From positions 7,577,704-7,641,703 of the forward strand of contig NC_088304.1 in NCBI RefSeq assembly GCF_032854445.1: DNA of 64,000 bases, in the 5' to 3' direction. Each line of letters opens with the position of its first letter. The first letter of the stretch is position 1. The notes below the pieces were generated by a model. It saw nothing but the letters and a program-made list of their open reading frames with translations, ran no database searches and had not been told where the DNA came from. This document shows positions 44,827 to 55,549 of this stretch, piece after piece. The position numbers and the translations under genes were made by a program. The DNA comes from Liolophura sinensis (lineage: Eukaryota > Mollusca > Polyplacophora > Chitonida > Chitonidae).

Positions 44827-47800
44827 CTGTAGGAAAATCGTATATTACACAGTGCAAGATCAATAAATACATTCAACGCCGAATCTCATGTCAATGAAAT
44901 TCTATCGTTTGCATCGCTATGTCCCGTCGTGAAAATTATCGGTAGCTGGGCGGTACTAGAATATCTATGTTTGACTTCATCAATAAGAAATCACAAATGA
45001 GGAATGGAGGATTATTTTTTCGTAGCCTTCTCCAACATGTATGATGCGGGGCAATTTGAGTTTCACTCAGGATTTGTTAATATTCCGATTTCTACTACAA
45101 AAGCTAACCTTAAAGCAACAGAATAGCGTTATAAAGAGATCACAAATTCAAAGTCAATCTGACTTACCGAAATGATTTCTCCTATGAGGCCAGGGGAGTC
45201 TGGAGAGCGGCCGAGTTTGATTCCATCACAAATCAGAGGCTCCACCAACAAGGCTACAAACCATAAAGGGGTTAAATTATCAAATTGTTAAACATTATAT
45301 CATGGGAGCCTATTCTAACAATTCAACTTGTCTTGCATTTTGGTTTTATGCCAACGTATCTTATCTTTACAGGATTTGAATGTGGATAACAACTTGTGAA
45401 ATATTGGTATACAACGCTTCTATAAATACACTCTACCATCGTTGTTAAGCAAGTGTCAGAATGTACAGTCGAGAGGTTGCAAACCAATTAATTCGCTGTT
45501 GCTATGCATATACCGTTATTATCCATGTATATACCATATAATGTTGCTCTTTCAACTTCTAGGTGCCTCCCAAAGACGTATATATTTTGGTGCCTGATTG
45601 TTTTATTAAATAGTGGATTAACAGCACGAGATTGAGATTGATTAAGATTGAGTGTTTTTTTTTTATTCCACAGCGGGTTTATTGCGCACAAGATTTACAG
45701 TTTCGTTTCAGATTTGTTCATCCTCACTCGATGCGGAAAGAATGACATAAGTGAGAATCTAGACTGCATTATTAAACTGAATACTGAAAAGCCATTGAAT
45801 TTTTGGCATGAACGGAATACAGGGTTTTGTAATTATTCTTTTTTCACAATCAAATGTCTCGTAAACTGCACCGATTAAATGTGCATCTAGGTTAATAGAC
45901 GTTCTAACGGGACATTCTTGACTGAGAAGGGTAACGAAACGAAATAGCTTGTGGTGGCACTGGTGTGGAAGGCAACAATATGCTTTATCTAATCTAACTT
46001 GGGATTAAAATATCAGAAATAGAATTCTTTAAATTTTCCCTCTTTAAACAAATGTAAACACGTATATTAAATTATCCTTCCAATGATGGCCTTGATTTTA
46101 GTTTTACATCGAAAAGAATGAAAAATAAAAGTGCAAAGGGTGAAACCTGTCTGAGGTGGAATGTGTGGGTAAAGTTTGGGTCAACTGACTCAAAAATCTG
46201 AGTAATTCAATGGGGCTAATTCGACTCCGAAAACTCATATCACCAGTCTGAGGTGGAATGTGTGGGTACCATGTGAGTCATGGACGACTCCTGTGAATTT
46301 TCCGACTAACCAAATGAGTCAAGATATAACCAGGCGAGTCTCTTGACTCAGCTGATCAGGTAATTTGACTCAGTTCTCTCAGTCAAATTGGCTACATTGA
46401 ATTACTCAGATTTTCGAGTCACTTGTCCCAAACATTTCTCTCGGTGTGCTTACCTCCGGCCTCAGCGGCCTGTATTCTGCCGTTGGAGTCGACTATCAAT
46501 TGTCCTGCTTGGAACTGGTAGATAACCTCCTTCCTTCCCTGCAACGAGAAAATCAAAGAAGACATGTCAATTTTCTAAACTTCAAGATGAGATTTTCATG
46601 TGTTGAAGCGCCTTAAGAAACTAAGTAGGCGAGGACTGCAATGTACGAGTGAACATGTTTATTTATTTATTTATTTATTTGATTGGTGTTTTTTTACGCC
46701 GTACTCAAGAATATTTCACTTATGCGACGGCGGCCAGCATTATGGTGGGTGGAAACCGGGCACGACCATCCGCAGGTTGCTGCAAGACCTTCCAACTTAA
46801 GGCCGGAGAGGACTTGAACTCACAGCGACCACATTGGTGAGAGGCTCCAGGGTCATTAAGCTGCGCTAGCGCGCTATCCGACTGAGCCACTGAGCAACTC
46901 TTGCATGCCCAGTGCACTTGCATCGTAGGTCAATTGTTTAAGACGAATGTTGAATAACAAGCTTTAGCTATTTGTTTTTGAATGAGTCAGGATTTTATAA
47001 CATCTCCCCACATGACATTTTTCTTTCAGACTTAACGAGCTTTTTGTGTGAAGGGTAATTAGGTTTTTGAAAGGTCATACATGAATGTGTATGGTTTGAT
47101 AAGATAATACTGAACAAGTCATGTATCCCGGTGCGCTCGGCAAAATGAATGAGATACCTATACCCGCGCAATCGCGACTCGCTTCCAAGCTAAACTGACC
47201 AGTGTTCCCTGAAAATACATGCGTTACCAGACTGAGACAAAATGCCATCGCAGTGGGAAGATCTGTTTGATCGGGTGAAGAGCGGTGGGGGTGCCGTAAA
47301 CAGGATTTTCCTCTTTCAAACTCACCGTTTCTCGGTCGCCGCTGACAGTGACCGAACGGTCGGGCACAGTCCTGGCGAAGCCCATTGGCACCGAGTTGTC
47401 ATCCATTATGGCGATGGAACGGAAAGTTCCCTCGCACTCGTTGTTAGCCACGACGATGGCGTTGGGCTGGCTCTGTGTCGTGACGTATTCCACTACTAAG
47501 GTAACCCTATCTGTTAAGTCGAGGTTGGAGGAGTGGACCCTTACAAGGGTGTCCCCATTGAACACTCCAACAAACTCTCCGGAGTTCTCTCTCGTCTCTC
47601 TAGTGGAAAACTGCTCCGTGGTGGTATAATACCTGTTCCTGGACACGTCCACGACTTGACCATCGGGTCCAAACTCCAGCTCAATCTCGGGGTGTTCAAC
47701 GCACACTGAAAAATTGCCATAGAATTTATTTATTTTCATTGATTGATTTATTTATTTATTTAACTGTTTAACACCACACTTGCTAAAAGAATTTTCACTT

Positions 47801-50800
47801 ATGTGATCATTTTTACGATGAATCTGCACTTATGCGAACACTTCCACGATGAATTTGCACTTGTCTCATCAATTCTACGATCAGTTTGCACTTATAGATC
47901 ACTTATACGATGAATATGCACTTCTACGATGAACTTGCACTTATGCGATCACTTATACGATGAATTTCCTCTTATACAATGAAGATCAATATTTATGGAT
48001 GACGAACACCGGAGTACTTGGGGTAAGCCAATATTCTACCGAACTTTCCCACTTGTTTGACACATATATGCATACTACACTGGTAGAAGACAAGAGGTTT
48101 TCAACGAACGTTAGACAACACAGAAGCGGCCATGAGAAGGTCTTCCCCAGTGATCTTGTCCTCCTGACTGGTTATGTATTTTGAATATCAATGCTTGCGT
48201 GGAAAGCACAGCCGCTGTTTGTGACAACGGATATACACCAAGAAATATCATGTAGATAGTAGTAAAATATGTCATCTCAGCACAGAATAAAATCTTTCTT
48301 ACGTCTTGGGGCAAAGTCCTCCTGTAAATGATCGCAGCCACAGATGTTAAGGTCAAAGAAAGTTCCAATGGGACAACTCATGATCTCAGAAAACTCTCCA
48401 TCCGTGGAGACATACCGGCTTCTGTCGCCATCCACAGCTTGCAAGAAGCATTCTGTTCGACACAAAGTAGACTTTTATACAAACTTAAGCAAGGAAACAC
48501 TTTATCTATGAGGATGAAGAAAAAGTCAAACGGTCAAAGGAAACGGTATAAATTACACTAGAGACAAAGCTACGACGTGAGGAAAAATAGGCCACAAATA
48601 GCCATATTTATTTTAAGTGATGATTACCACGAAGCATGAAATAACAGATGTGGCGTCCAGTTGTCTATTTTACATATGCTTTTAGGATGATTACATAAAA
48701 GGCAATACTGCGACCTCCAGGTTTGTGTTAACTGCAACCTTAAGGTTTGTGTTAACTACGACCTTCATGTTTATGTTATCTACCACCTTCAGGATTGTGT
48801 TAACTGATATTTTCAGGTTTGTGTTAACTACGACCTTCATGTCTGTGTTATCTACCACCTTCAGGTTTGTGTTAACTACGTCCTTCATGTTTATGTTATC
48901 TACCACCTTCAGGATTGTGTTAACTGCTACCTTCATGTTTGTGTTAACTGTGACCTTCAAGTTTGTGTTAACTACAACCTTTAGATTTATGTTAACTGAA
49001 CCTCTGGCAAAACACAAATAGCACACTTTGCTAGCTGAAACTGTTTATGTTTCTCTCTTTAAGATCATACACAGATAGAAGTTACCTGTCCTAATACTTT
49101 CTTCAGCGCAGAGTTAATGTCTGTTAGGACAAAGACCGAATTACACTGGTTTTCTTTTCTTTTAAAAATATTCCTCAAGAATAAAAAAAAAAAACATCTT
49201 TCGGAAATTCTTAGCGAAAAATCCTGCGTTAAAACAGCGGATTTCCATCTGAAGACAATGTGTACAAATTTGACGGAGAGTTCTTGAGCAACTCTCTGAG
49301 TGGATGTCGTCAACTTACGGCCTTCGCTGGTCACAACCGGTTCGCAGGTATCCACACAGGTAGGATCGCTGACGCACTGGCCGTTGACGTTAGCTGTTCC
49401 GAATGGACAACAGTCCACAAAGCTGGTAATCCCGTTAATACAGGTAATTCTAGCACGGCAGTTGTCATATCCGTTGATCAGTGAGCCATTGTTCGCATTA
49501 ATACAAGGGTCTGGAAACAAACAAACAAAAAGAACAGGAGTCATTATAAAGCATGAAAATGTATGTTTGAAGTAACCTTACCTCAAAATGTTCAACATGT
49601 CTGAGGTCCTTAACATTCATTTTAATACACAGTCAGATTTGAAGCTCTGAATTTATCATTAGCATATCTAAAATGCCGGTATATCAAATGTGAAATGTTC
49701 AGTATTGAACATGTGTGAACACCTGGAAGTACTGTTAGAGTAGAGAGGGTATTTACACTTGTGAACGCCTGGAAGTACTGCTAGAGTATAGAGAAGTACC
49801 ATTAGAGTACAGAGAATGTTAACATGTTTGAACTCCTAGAAGTACTGCTACAGCACAGAAGATATTAACATGTGTAAACACCTGGAAGTACTGCTACAGA
49901 AGATATTAACATGTGTGAACACCTGGAAGTACTGCTGCAGCACAGAAGATATTAACATGTGTGAACACCTGGACAGAAGATATTAACACGTGTGAACATC
50001 TGGAAGTACTGTTAGAGCATAGAAGATATTAACATGTGTGAACATCTGGAAGTACTGCTAGAGTATAGAGGATATTAACACGTGTGAACACCTGGAAGTA
50101 CTGTCAGAGCATAGAGGATATTAACACGTGTGAACACCTCGAAGTACTGTCAGAGCATAGAGGATATTAACACGTGTGAACACCTGGAAGTACTGTTAGA
50201 GTATAGAGGATATTAACACGTGTGAACACCTGGAAGTACTGTTAGAGTATAGAGGATATTAACACGTGTGAACACCTGGAAGTACTGTCAGAGCATAGAG
50301 GATATTAACACGTGTGAACATCTGGAAGTACTGTCAGAGCATAGAGGATATTAACACGTGTGAACACCTGGAAGTACTGTCAGAGCATAGAGGATATTAA
50401 CATGTGTGAACACCTGGAAGTACTGTCAGAGCATAGAGAATATTAACACGTGTGAACACCTGGAAGTACTGTCAGAGCATAGAGAATATTAACACGTGTG
50501 AACACCTGGAAGTACTGCTACAGCACAGAAGATATTAACATGTGTGAACACCTGGAAGTACTGTCAGAGCATAGAGGATATTAACACGTGTGAACACCTG
50601 GAAGTACTGCTACAGCACAGAAGATATTAACATGTGTGAACACCTGGAAGTACTGTCAGAGCAAAGAGGATATTAACATGTGTGAACACCTGTAGGTATT
50701 GTTAGAGTATAGAGAATATTAACGGGTGTGAACACCTGGAAGTAGACTGGAAAGCGTTTCATACAAACCTCTGGGGCAGTTAGCGTTGATAGGATTGTCT

Positions 50801-52241
50801 CCCGCCAGACGAGCCTGATTCCAGTAAGTTCCCACGGCGAGCTCTCGTCTGACCTGAGTGAACCGACCAGATTCCGTGGGTAGGCATTGGAAAAATGACC
50901 AGCAATCATCTGTTTCAGCATAGCCTATTCCGTTTTTAATGACACAGGTAGCGCACGGACCGCCAACTTCTAGCGTTGTTGTTGTCGTTGTTGTTGTAGT
51001 GGTTGTGGTTGTTGTTGTTGTTGTGGTTGTTGTAATGAACTCCTCTGAAAGAAACCAGGAGAAGCATTAAAAAAACTGACGTATTCTTGATAAATAGTTT
51101 CTCCACTTTTGAGGTTTATCAAAGTGTATCTGCTTTAGATTGCAGTTGTGATATTAGTAATTGTTGTTAGATTAGTAATCTAATCATCAGTAGATTGGAA
51201 ATCTGGAGAGTTAAACTGTGTTACTGTTTATTTTTCACCTTGTGTGATTTATTTTAAACGGTATCTTTCTCCCCTAAAAATAAGAATGTTTAACGGAAGT
51301 GGTTTAACAGTAAAATCTACAGTTATACCGTGTTTTTTTTTTAATAAAACGCTTGGACGTTTGAGTGACGTGGCGGACAGTTGGACGCACCTGGGCAGAT
51401 AGCGGAGAAGAACAGATTGGTGTCGCTCTCGAATTCCTGGAAGGAGTCTGTCTCGAAGAAAAGAGCTCGGTTTGTAGCGAAATCTCCAGCGGCTGTCCTG
51501 TTGACAAAGCCTTGAGCAACCGCAATAACGGAAACGATGACACCTTGGTTCCTGGTTTGAGAGATGGCTTGTTCACTTGGGGCTTGGGCAGATCTATCCG
51601 GGTTACCATCAACAATCAACACCACCACTTGCTTGGCCCGGGCACGGCGGGACTGGGCAAAATTGTCGTTGGCACATTCAATACCTTCGTTGTAAGATGT
51701 TCGTCCCCCAGGGATTGGCGTGGTTTGGACGGCGTTAATGACACTAGCCTGGGTGTTGGACAAAGAGAGTGGAACAACTTCCCTTCTGTTTGTTCCAAAG
51801 TAACAGATACCCAGCTGGACTTTGCTGTTAGGAGTGGCGCCATCAATGTCCATTCTTTGTACCAGATTGATTACACCCTGTCTGTAATCAGCGCTGAAAC
51901 GCCCTGTACTGCTAGACGCATCCACTATCATCATTACATCGATGAATTCGTCGCAGTTAGCTGTAACCATGGAAAAGTAATATTAAACCTTGTATTCTTG
52001 TATAACATACGCGAAACGAGCTATAGGACATAGATATTATTTGGCACAGATTGCCCTAACAAAACTGACCGCTAATTTTCAACAAAAACCTCGATGTTTG
52101 TTTTGTACAAATATGTTAAATATTTACGAAATGTAGTTACAGACTGATGTTTTTCTAAAAGTAGGAGTTTCAATGAATTTTACCGTCTTGAGCACGTGCT
52201 CCGCAGAGAAGCACGGCTAGTGCGAATAATATCCGTGGCAT
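44788..52241 (-). CDS. PifL-3: secreted VWA-ChtBD2-LamG protein, Pif97/BMSP-like shell matrix gene
   Basis: Nine coding exons give 611 residues plus stop. Order: signal peptide MPRILFALAVLLCGARA (1-17), VWA (about 26-205; MIDAS D33-A-S35-S-S37), a run of 20 Thr (214-233), ChtBD2 (about 238-301), ChtBD2 (302-360), half-size Cys module (366-412) and LamG (416-599). Splice phases are 1,1,1,1,1,0,1,0, identical to PifL-1. This is the architecture of Pif97/BMSP organic-matrix proteins, secreted by mantle epithelium and bound to chitin; expression site and function are inferred. Start chosen for the leader peptide and the acceptor 22 bases upstream. Introns carry minisatellites, a SINE and an inverted-repeat element, but all checked splice sites keep GT and AG and no exon is broken. 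The last exon (13 codons) is the weakest part. This is the most complete gene of the cluster. Confidence 0.87.
45168..45253 (-). CDS. PifL-3 exon 8: LamG C-terminal strands
   Basis: Reads ALLVEPLICDGIKLGRSPDS, then PGLIGEIIS; phase 1 in, phase 0 out at GTAAGT. Acceptor TTTGTAG. Aligns with PifL-1 exon 8 and PifL-2 exon 7. Confidence 0.78.
46161..46448. mobile_element. Inverted-repeat element (MITE-like) in PifL-3 intron 7
   Basis: Left arm GTTTGGGTCAACTGACTCAA and AATCTGAGTAATTCAATG; right arm is its reverse complement with few changes (46381-46448), arms about 65 bases. No coding capacity. Its right end meets the exon-7 splice donor. Confidence 0.75.
46454..46538 (-). CDS. PifL-3 exon 7: LamG middle strands
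   Basis: Reads GRKEVIYQFQAGQLIVDSNG, then RIQAAEAG; phase 0 in, phase 1 out. Its GTAAGC donor (46453-46448) abuts the end of an inverted-repeat element at 46161-46448. Confidence 0.8.
46655..46898 (-). mobile_element. SINE family 1 copy in PifL-3 intron 6
   Basis: Tail (TTTA)n at 46658-46679, core with a small internal deletion, head ending CGACTGAGCCACTGAGC. Confidence 0.82.
47326..47705 (-). CDS. PifL-3 exon 6: LamG N-terminal part
   Basis: 380 bases, phase 1 in, phase 0 out at GTGAGT. VEHPEIELEFGPDGQVVDVS leads to RNRYY, GEFVGVFNG, VTLVVEYVT and AIVVANNEC. Three bases longer than the paralogous exons. Confidence 0.87.
47740..47970. repeat. Short tandem array in PifL-3 intron 5
   Basis: A (TTTA)n SINE-tail remnant is followed by repeats of CACTTATACGATGAAT and CACTTCTACGATGAACTTG, about 18-bp steps. 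Confidence 0.65.
48303..48452 (-). CDS. PifL-3 exon 5: half-size Cys module
   Basis: 50 codons, phase 1 in and out. Starts QCFLQAVDGD and holds SCPIGTFFDLNICGC, the shared C-x2-G-T-x-F-x4-C-x-C pattern. Acceptor GAACAG, donor GTAAGA. Confidence 0.82.
48715..49012. repeat. Minisatellite, 24-bp unit, about 12 copies, PifL-3 intron 4
   Basis: Units alternate GTTTGTGTTAACTACGACCT with TTATGTTATCTACCACCTTC, so the functional period is partly 48. Confidence 0.92.
49319..49510 (-). CDS. PifL-3 exon 4: second ChtBD2 module
   Basis: 64 codons, phase 1 in and out. DPCINANNG, GYDNCRARITC, DCCPFGTANVNGQC and DPTCVDTC align with PifL-1 exon 4 and PifL-2 exon 3. Donor GTAAGT. Confidence 0.87.
49690..50745. 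repeat. Minisatellite, about 46-bp unit, about 22 copies, PifL-3 intron 3
   Basis: Units contain GTGTGAACACCTGGAAGTAC and AGAGCATAGAGGATATTAAC. It ends 24 bases before the exon-3 donor, so intron length probably varies between individuals. Confidence 0.95.
50769..51044 (-). CDS. PifL-3 exon 3: poly-Thr linker plus first ChtBD2 module
   Basis: 92 codons, phase 1 in and out. A tract of 20 Thr codons (mostly ACA with ACC, ACT and ACG) is followed by GGPCATCVIKNGIGYAETDD, CWSFFQC, GTYWNQ and NCPRG. The donor GTTTGT is weaker than others in the gene. Confidence 0.85.
51391..51960 (-). CDS. PifL-3 exon 2: von Willebrand factor A domain
   Basis: 190 codons, phase 1 in and out. FIDVMMIVDASSS supplies the first MIDAS motif, GGRTSYNEG the conserved Thr, and VVLIVDGNPD the Asp-bearing strand. 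Flanking Cys residues (ANCDE at the start, AICPG at the end) match those of the PifL-1 domain. Donor CAG then GTGCGT. Confidence 0.92.
52184..52241 (-). CDS. PifL-3 exon 1: signal peptide
   Basis: 19 codons plus one base. The leader has Arg at position 3, a hydrophobic core and a likely cleavage after ARA. Donor GTAAAA. Confidence 0.85.
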
Positions 52242-52759
52242 GATGACTTCTTGTGTGGCCTTTCTGCAACACGTAAAGAAATAACAAACCGTAAAAATCA
52301 ATGCAATAAGTTATTGCTTCCTCCACCTATAGAACTAACCGCCATCGTATAAAGGCGGAAAGTTTTTGAGGATAGTGTTAAAAGAATCAAATAAAGATTA
52401 TGTGGTGTATTTTAATGTAGCTGAAAGTCTATTTGCTGAACTTCAGCTCGCTTTTTAAATTGCGACACCGACAGGGCTCACAAAGGCGTTAAGGTCTTTT
52501 TACATGAAGTTTCTTTACACTAATATCATTTGCTTTACACTAATATTGCACATGGGTGGAATATGTGTGTTATTTGTTGGTATGTTTGTCATTTACTTGC
52601 CAGGAGCCCGTGGTTTATGACAATAATGCAATGTGCAGCTACAATTACCAATAAAAAATATTATTTATTCCTGTTTAGCTTTTTCTTCACCCTATATCTT
52701 GTGTATTCTGTTTTTATATCCATAATAGCAAATATCCATGTCGACTGTTATTTACATTA

Positions 52760-53045
52760 TGTCTCCTGCTGTACGTGAGAAGGTCTGACAGCAACCTGCG
52801 GGTGGTCGTGGATTTCCCCCGGGCTCTGCCCGGTTTCCTCCCACCATAATGCTGGCCGCCGTCGTATAAGTGAAATATTCTTGAGTACGGCGTGAAACAC
52901 CAATCAAATAAATAAATCAAATAAATTGAGGTCGAGGGTTCGAATCCAGATCTCGCTTTAAGTTAAAAATCACGAGTTTCTTTAGGTATAAGAAAACTTA
53001 ATTATTTCAGGTATTCCGGCGTAAAACAACAATCAAATAAATAAA
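52760..53045 (+). mobile_element. Composite: 5'-truncated SINE family 1 joined to another SINE family
   Basis: Family-1 core and tail (to about 52922), then ATTGAGGTCGAGGGTTCGAA and a second element ending GGCGTAAAACAACAATCAAA. The junction equals, in reverse, that at 26815-26830. In the proposed 5'-UTR intron of PifL-3. Confidence 0.75.
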
Positions 53046-53099
53046 TAAATATTTACATTGTGCAATAAATGAAGTATATAGTATAATATAGACTGGCTT

Positions 53100-54100
53100 G
53101 ATGATTGCTTCGTGATTTTATTTATTTATTTGATTGGTATTTAACGCCATACTCATGAGTACTTCACCTCTACAACTTATATGATTGATTAATTTGGTCT
53201 GAAGAACATTAACCACATGCTGGCAACAATATTTGAAACTAGTTATTAATGTTGCATCGAAAAAAATTTCAACGTAAAAGATATGCATATCACTTTGTGG
53301 TTACAAAAACTGAAGTAAAATTAACTAAATTGTAGAGAAGGACGAGTAACAACCGCATATTTAAGAATTATTTTAACCAGCACAATATTATGGTTTATGC
53401 TTAGATTTGGTATACAAGTAAATAATACAACTGACCTAATACAAGTGAAAACATTCTTAAATACGTCGTTATTTACTCTAACCAAATAGACAAACAGGTA
53501 AATAAATAAGCTTCATTCAAAATGGTTAATACATGTCTATAAAGCAGACCTAAGATAACATACCCATTTAACCAACTCCCCCCCCCCCCCCCATTATTGT
53601 CATAATACAATGTATTATGACAACATCAGCATGTCATTATCTAGAGTACAAAATGATTGTTTATAAAAACATTTAAAAATATATTCAATACTCTCTGATA
53701 TTATAAGATATAAAGAATAACGTAAAACATGCATAAGGTCCTGGGATGTTATCCTTTACTAAAATAACAGAATGAGTCATCCAGTCTAATTAAAGATGCA
53801 ATATCCCCATAGATTTCGACTCCTTTCTTACATTCGCTGCAGTTCGTGGACAGGAAATAATACACATGCGTTCCAACAATAAGTAACATTTTCCTAACAG
53901 TGTGACAAAGCCACGACTCAGAGAGACTTTCCGGGAACAGGACAGTGGTTCCGCAAGCGCCTCTGCGTGCGGTATTTCTCCGATTGCCTCGTCATTCCAG
54001 CTAACAGGATGACGAGTAAAATACTTCACCCTGTAGATAGGTTATCCTTTACTATGGTTGTAATTTCTACTAATCTATGCGAGTCTACATAATCAACGAA
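53100..54100. other. PifL-3 upstream intron: no gene
   Basis: A SINE-tail fragment (53118-53170, minus) and a 15-base C tract (53578-53592). The minus-strand frame at 53.8-54.0 kb has no recognisable feature. Confidence 0.45.
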
Positions 54101-54121
54101 GAGAAGAAAGGTTAGCCTTAC

Positions 54122-54226
54122 CAGAAAGCACGATCAGACCTGAGATATTTTCTCCGAATGACAGGTCTGGTAAAAGCGACGGAAAATGGACTGCGAGTTT
54201 GGCGGATGATCTAAGGTGTTTTATAT
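54122..54226 (-). promoter_or_regulatory. Candidate promoter and 5' non-coding exon of PifL-3
   Basis: TATAAAA on the minus strand (about 54225-54219), an inferred start near 54190, and a non-coding exon ending at 54122 with a GTAAGG donor. It would splice over a 1.86-kb intron to the acceptor TTGCAG at 52264-52265, 22 bases before the ATG. The parts fit, but no transcript evidence is available. Confidence 0.42.
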
Positions 54227-54256
54227 TACCCATTATGATCTTCATCTGCCTCTGGC

Positions 54257-54264
54257 TATAAAAG
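54257..54264 (+). promoter_or_regulatory. Plus-strand TATA box next to PifL-3 promoter
   Basis: TATAAAAG followed by a GC-rich stretch on the plus strand, about 35 bases from the minus-strand TATA. It would drive transcription away from PifL-3. No convincing plus-strand exon follows, so it may be chance or a divergent non-coding start. Confidence 0.3.
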
Positions 54265-55549
54265 GGGAGGGGCTCCGGGGGCTAGCGCGCCAATCGCAGC
54301 CGCCACCCAAATTGAGCGACGGCTTGATAAACATCTTCATATGCTCAGGCCGACCATCGCAAAAAGGGCTAAAATCAAAATGCGCTGGGTGGATATGAAA
54401 AATAACAAAATAACCATGTCGCTTTTGTGAATTTGTAAATGTTACAAGCGGGCATATCTGTTTTTTTTGAGTGATGACCAAAGGGCTTAGGGTTGCTAAG
54501 TGGTCAAGAAAAGAATCGCAATGACTATATTTCTTTTCAGCTTTTTTTCGTATTGTATGTTGTGGTCGCTAGATTTTTGACCTAGCAAATAAAAGTAAAT
54601 TTTTTACCAAGGCCCATCAACCCAAAACCTTTTGACTCGAGTTGGCTGTATATGATAACTGTTTTTTTTACTGCAATAAGCCACACTGTTCTTTTCAACG
54701 CATGTCTTTTTTTTATTAAATATCAGCCTAAGGTAATGAATGACAGGTTACATGCCGTCAGCTGATCGACATTAAAGAAACTGCCAACTTTCACTGAAAC
54801 GTGCAGATCTATTGAATTGCTTAAATGAGGTATAGACAAGAACGATTATTTTTTCTGCACACAAAAATCAGCCCGACTGACATCACACATGACCTAGAGA
54901 TCGTATCAATGTTGTCATATGTCGTCAAAGTGAAGCGTAACACGGATTACGTCTCACTCGTACATTTTCAGTTACACCTCTGCATGCTCATTTGTCTGTC
55001 TAAGCACTTATGTATGGAATTATTTTTTGAACAAGCTGTGCATTTTGTAACAATGTTCATTTTATTTCTTCTCCATGTACATAATGTTCCTCAATAAAGT
55101 TTACCATAACTTTCTTATGTCTGGTTTCCCCAACCATAATGGTGGCCACCGTCGTACATGAGAAATATCCGTGAGTACAGCTTAAAACAACAATAAAATA
55201 AAAGAAATGAATATTTCTAGTGTGACACTTACGTAGAAGCTTATTTTTTCTATGGCCTTCCATTTAGCAATTTTATCCATCCTTTTTGATTCTTGAATTA
55301 CTATAAATCCGCTAAAGATATCTTTTGTGTGACGGCTTCAGTTATTTTGAATTCTTATCAAGTTCCACATGTGATATTTCATTGGTCTGTTTTACATGCT
55401 ATTATCATCTGGGGTCGTATATACATGTGTGAGATTTATCGAATAAAGTAAACCACACAAGTAGATAAAGCCTTCCATTAACTTTCATGTTTCTGCTTGA
55501 CATTACAGAGCAAGCATTTTTAACCTTTAGTTTTTTTCCATGGCCATAT

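Noticed and set aside
54216-54398. Plus-strand frame spanning the plus-strand TATA box
   Set aside because: It would start upstream of its own promoter, and no donor or domain follows.
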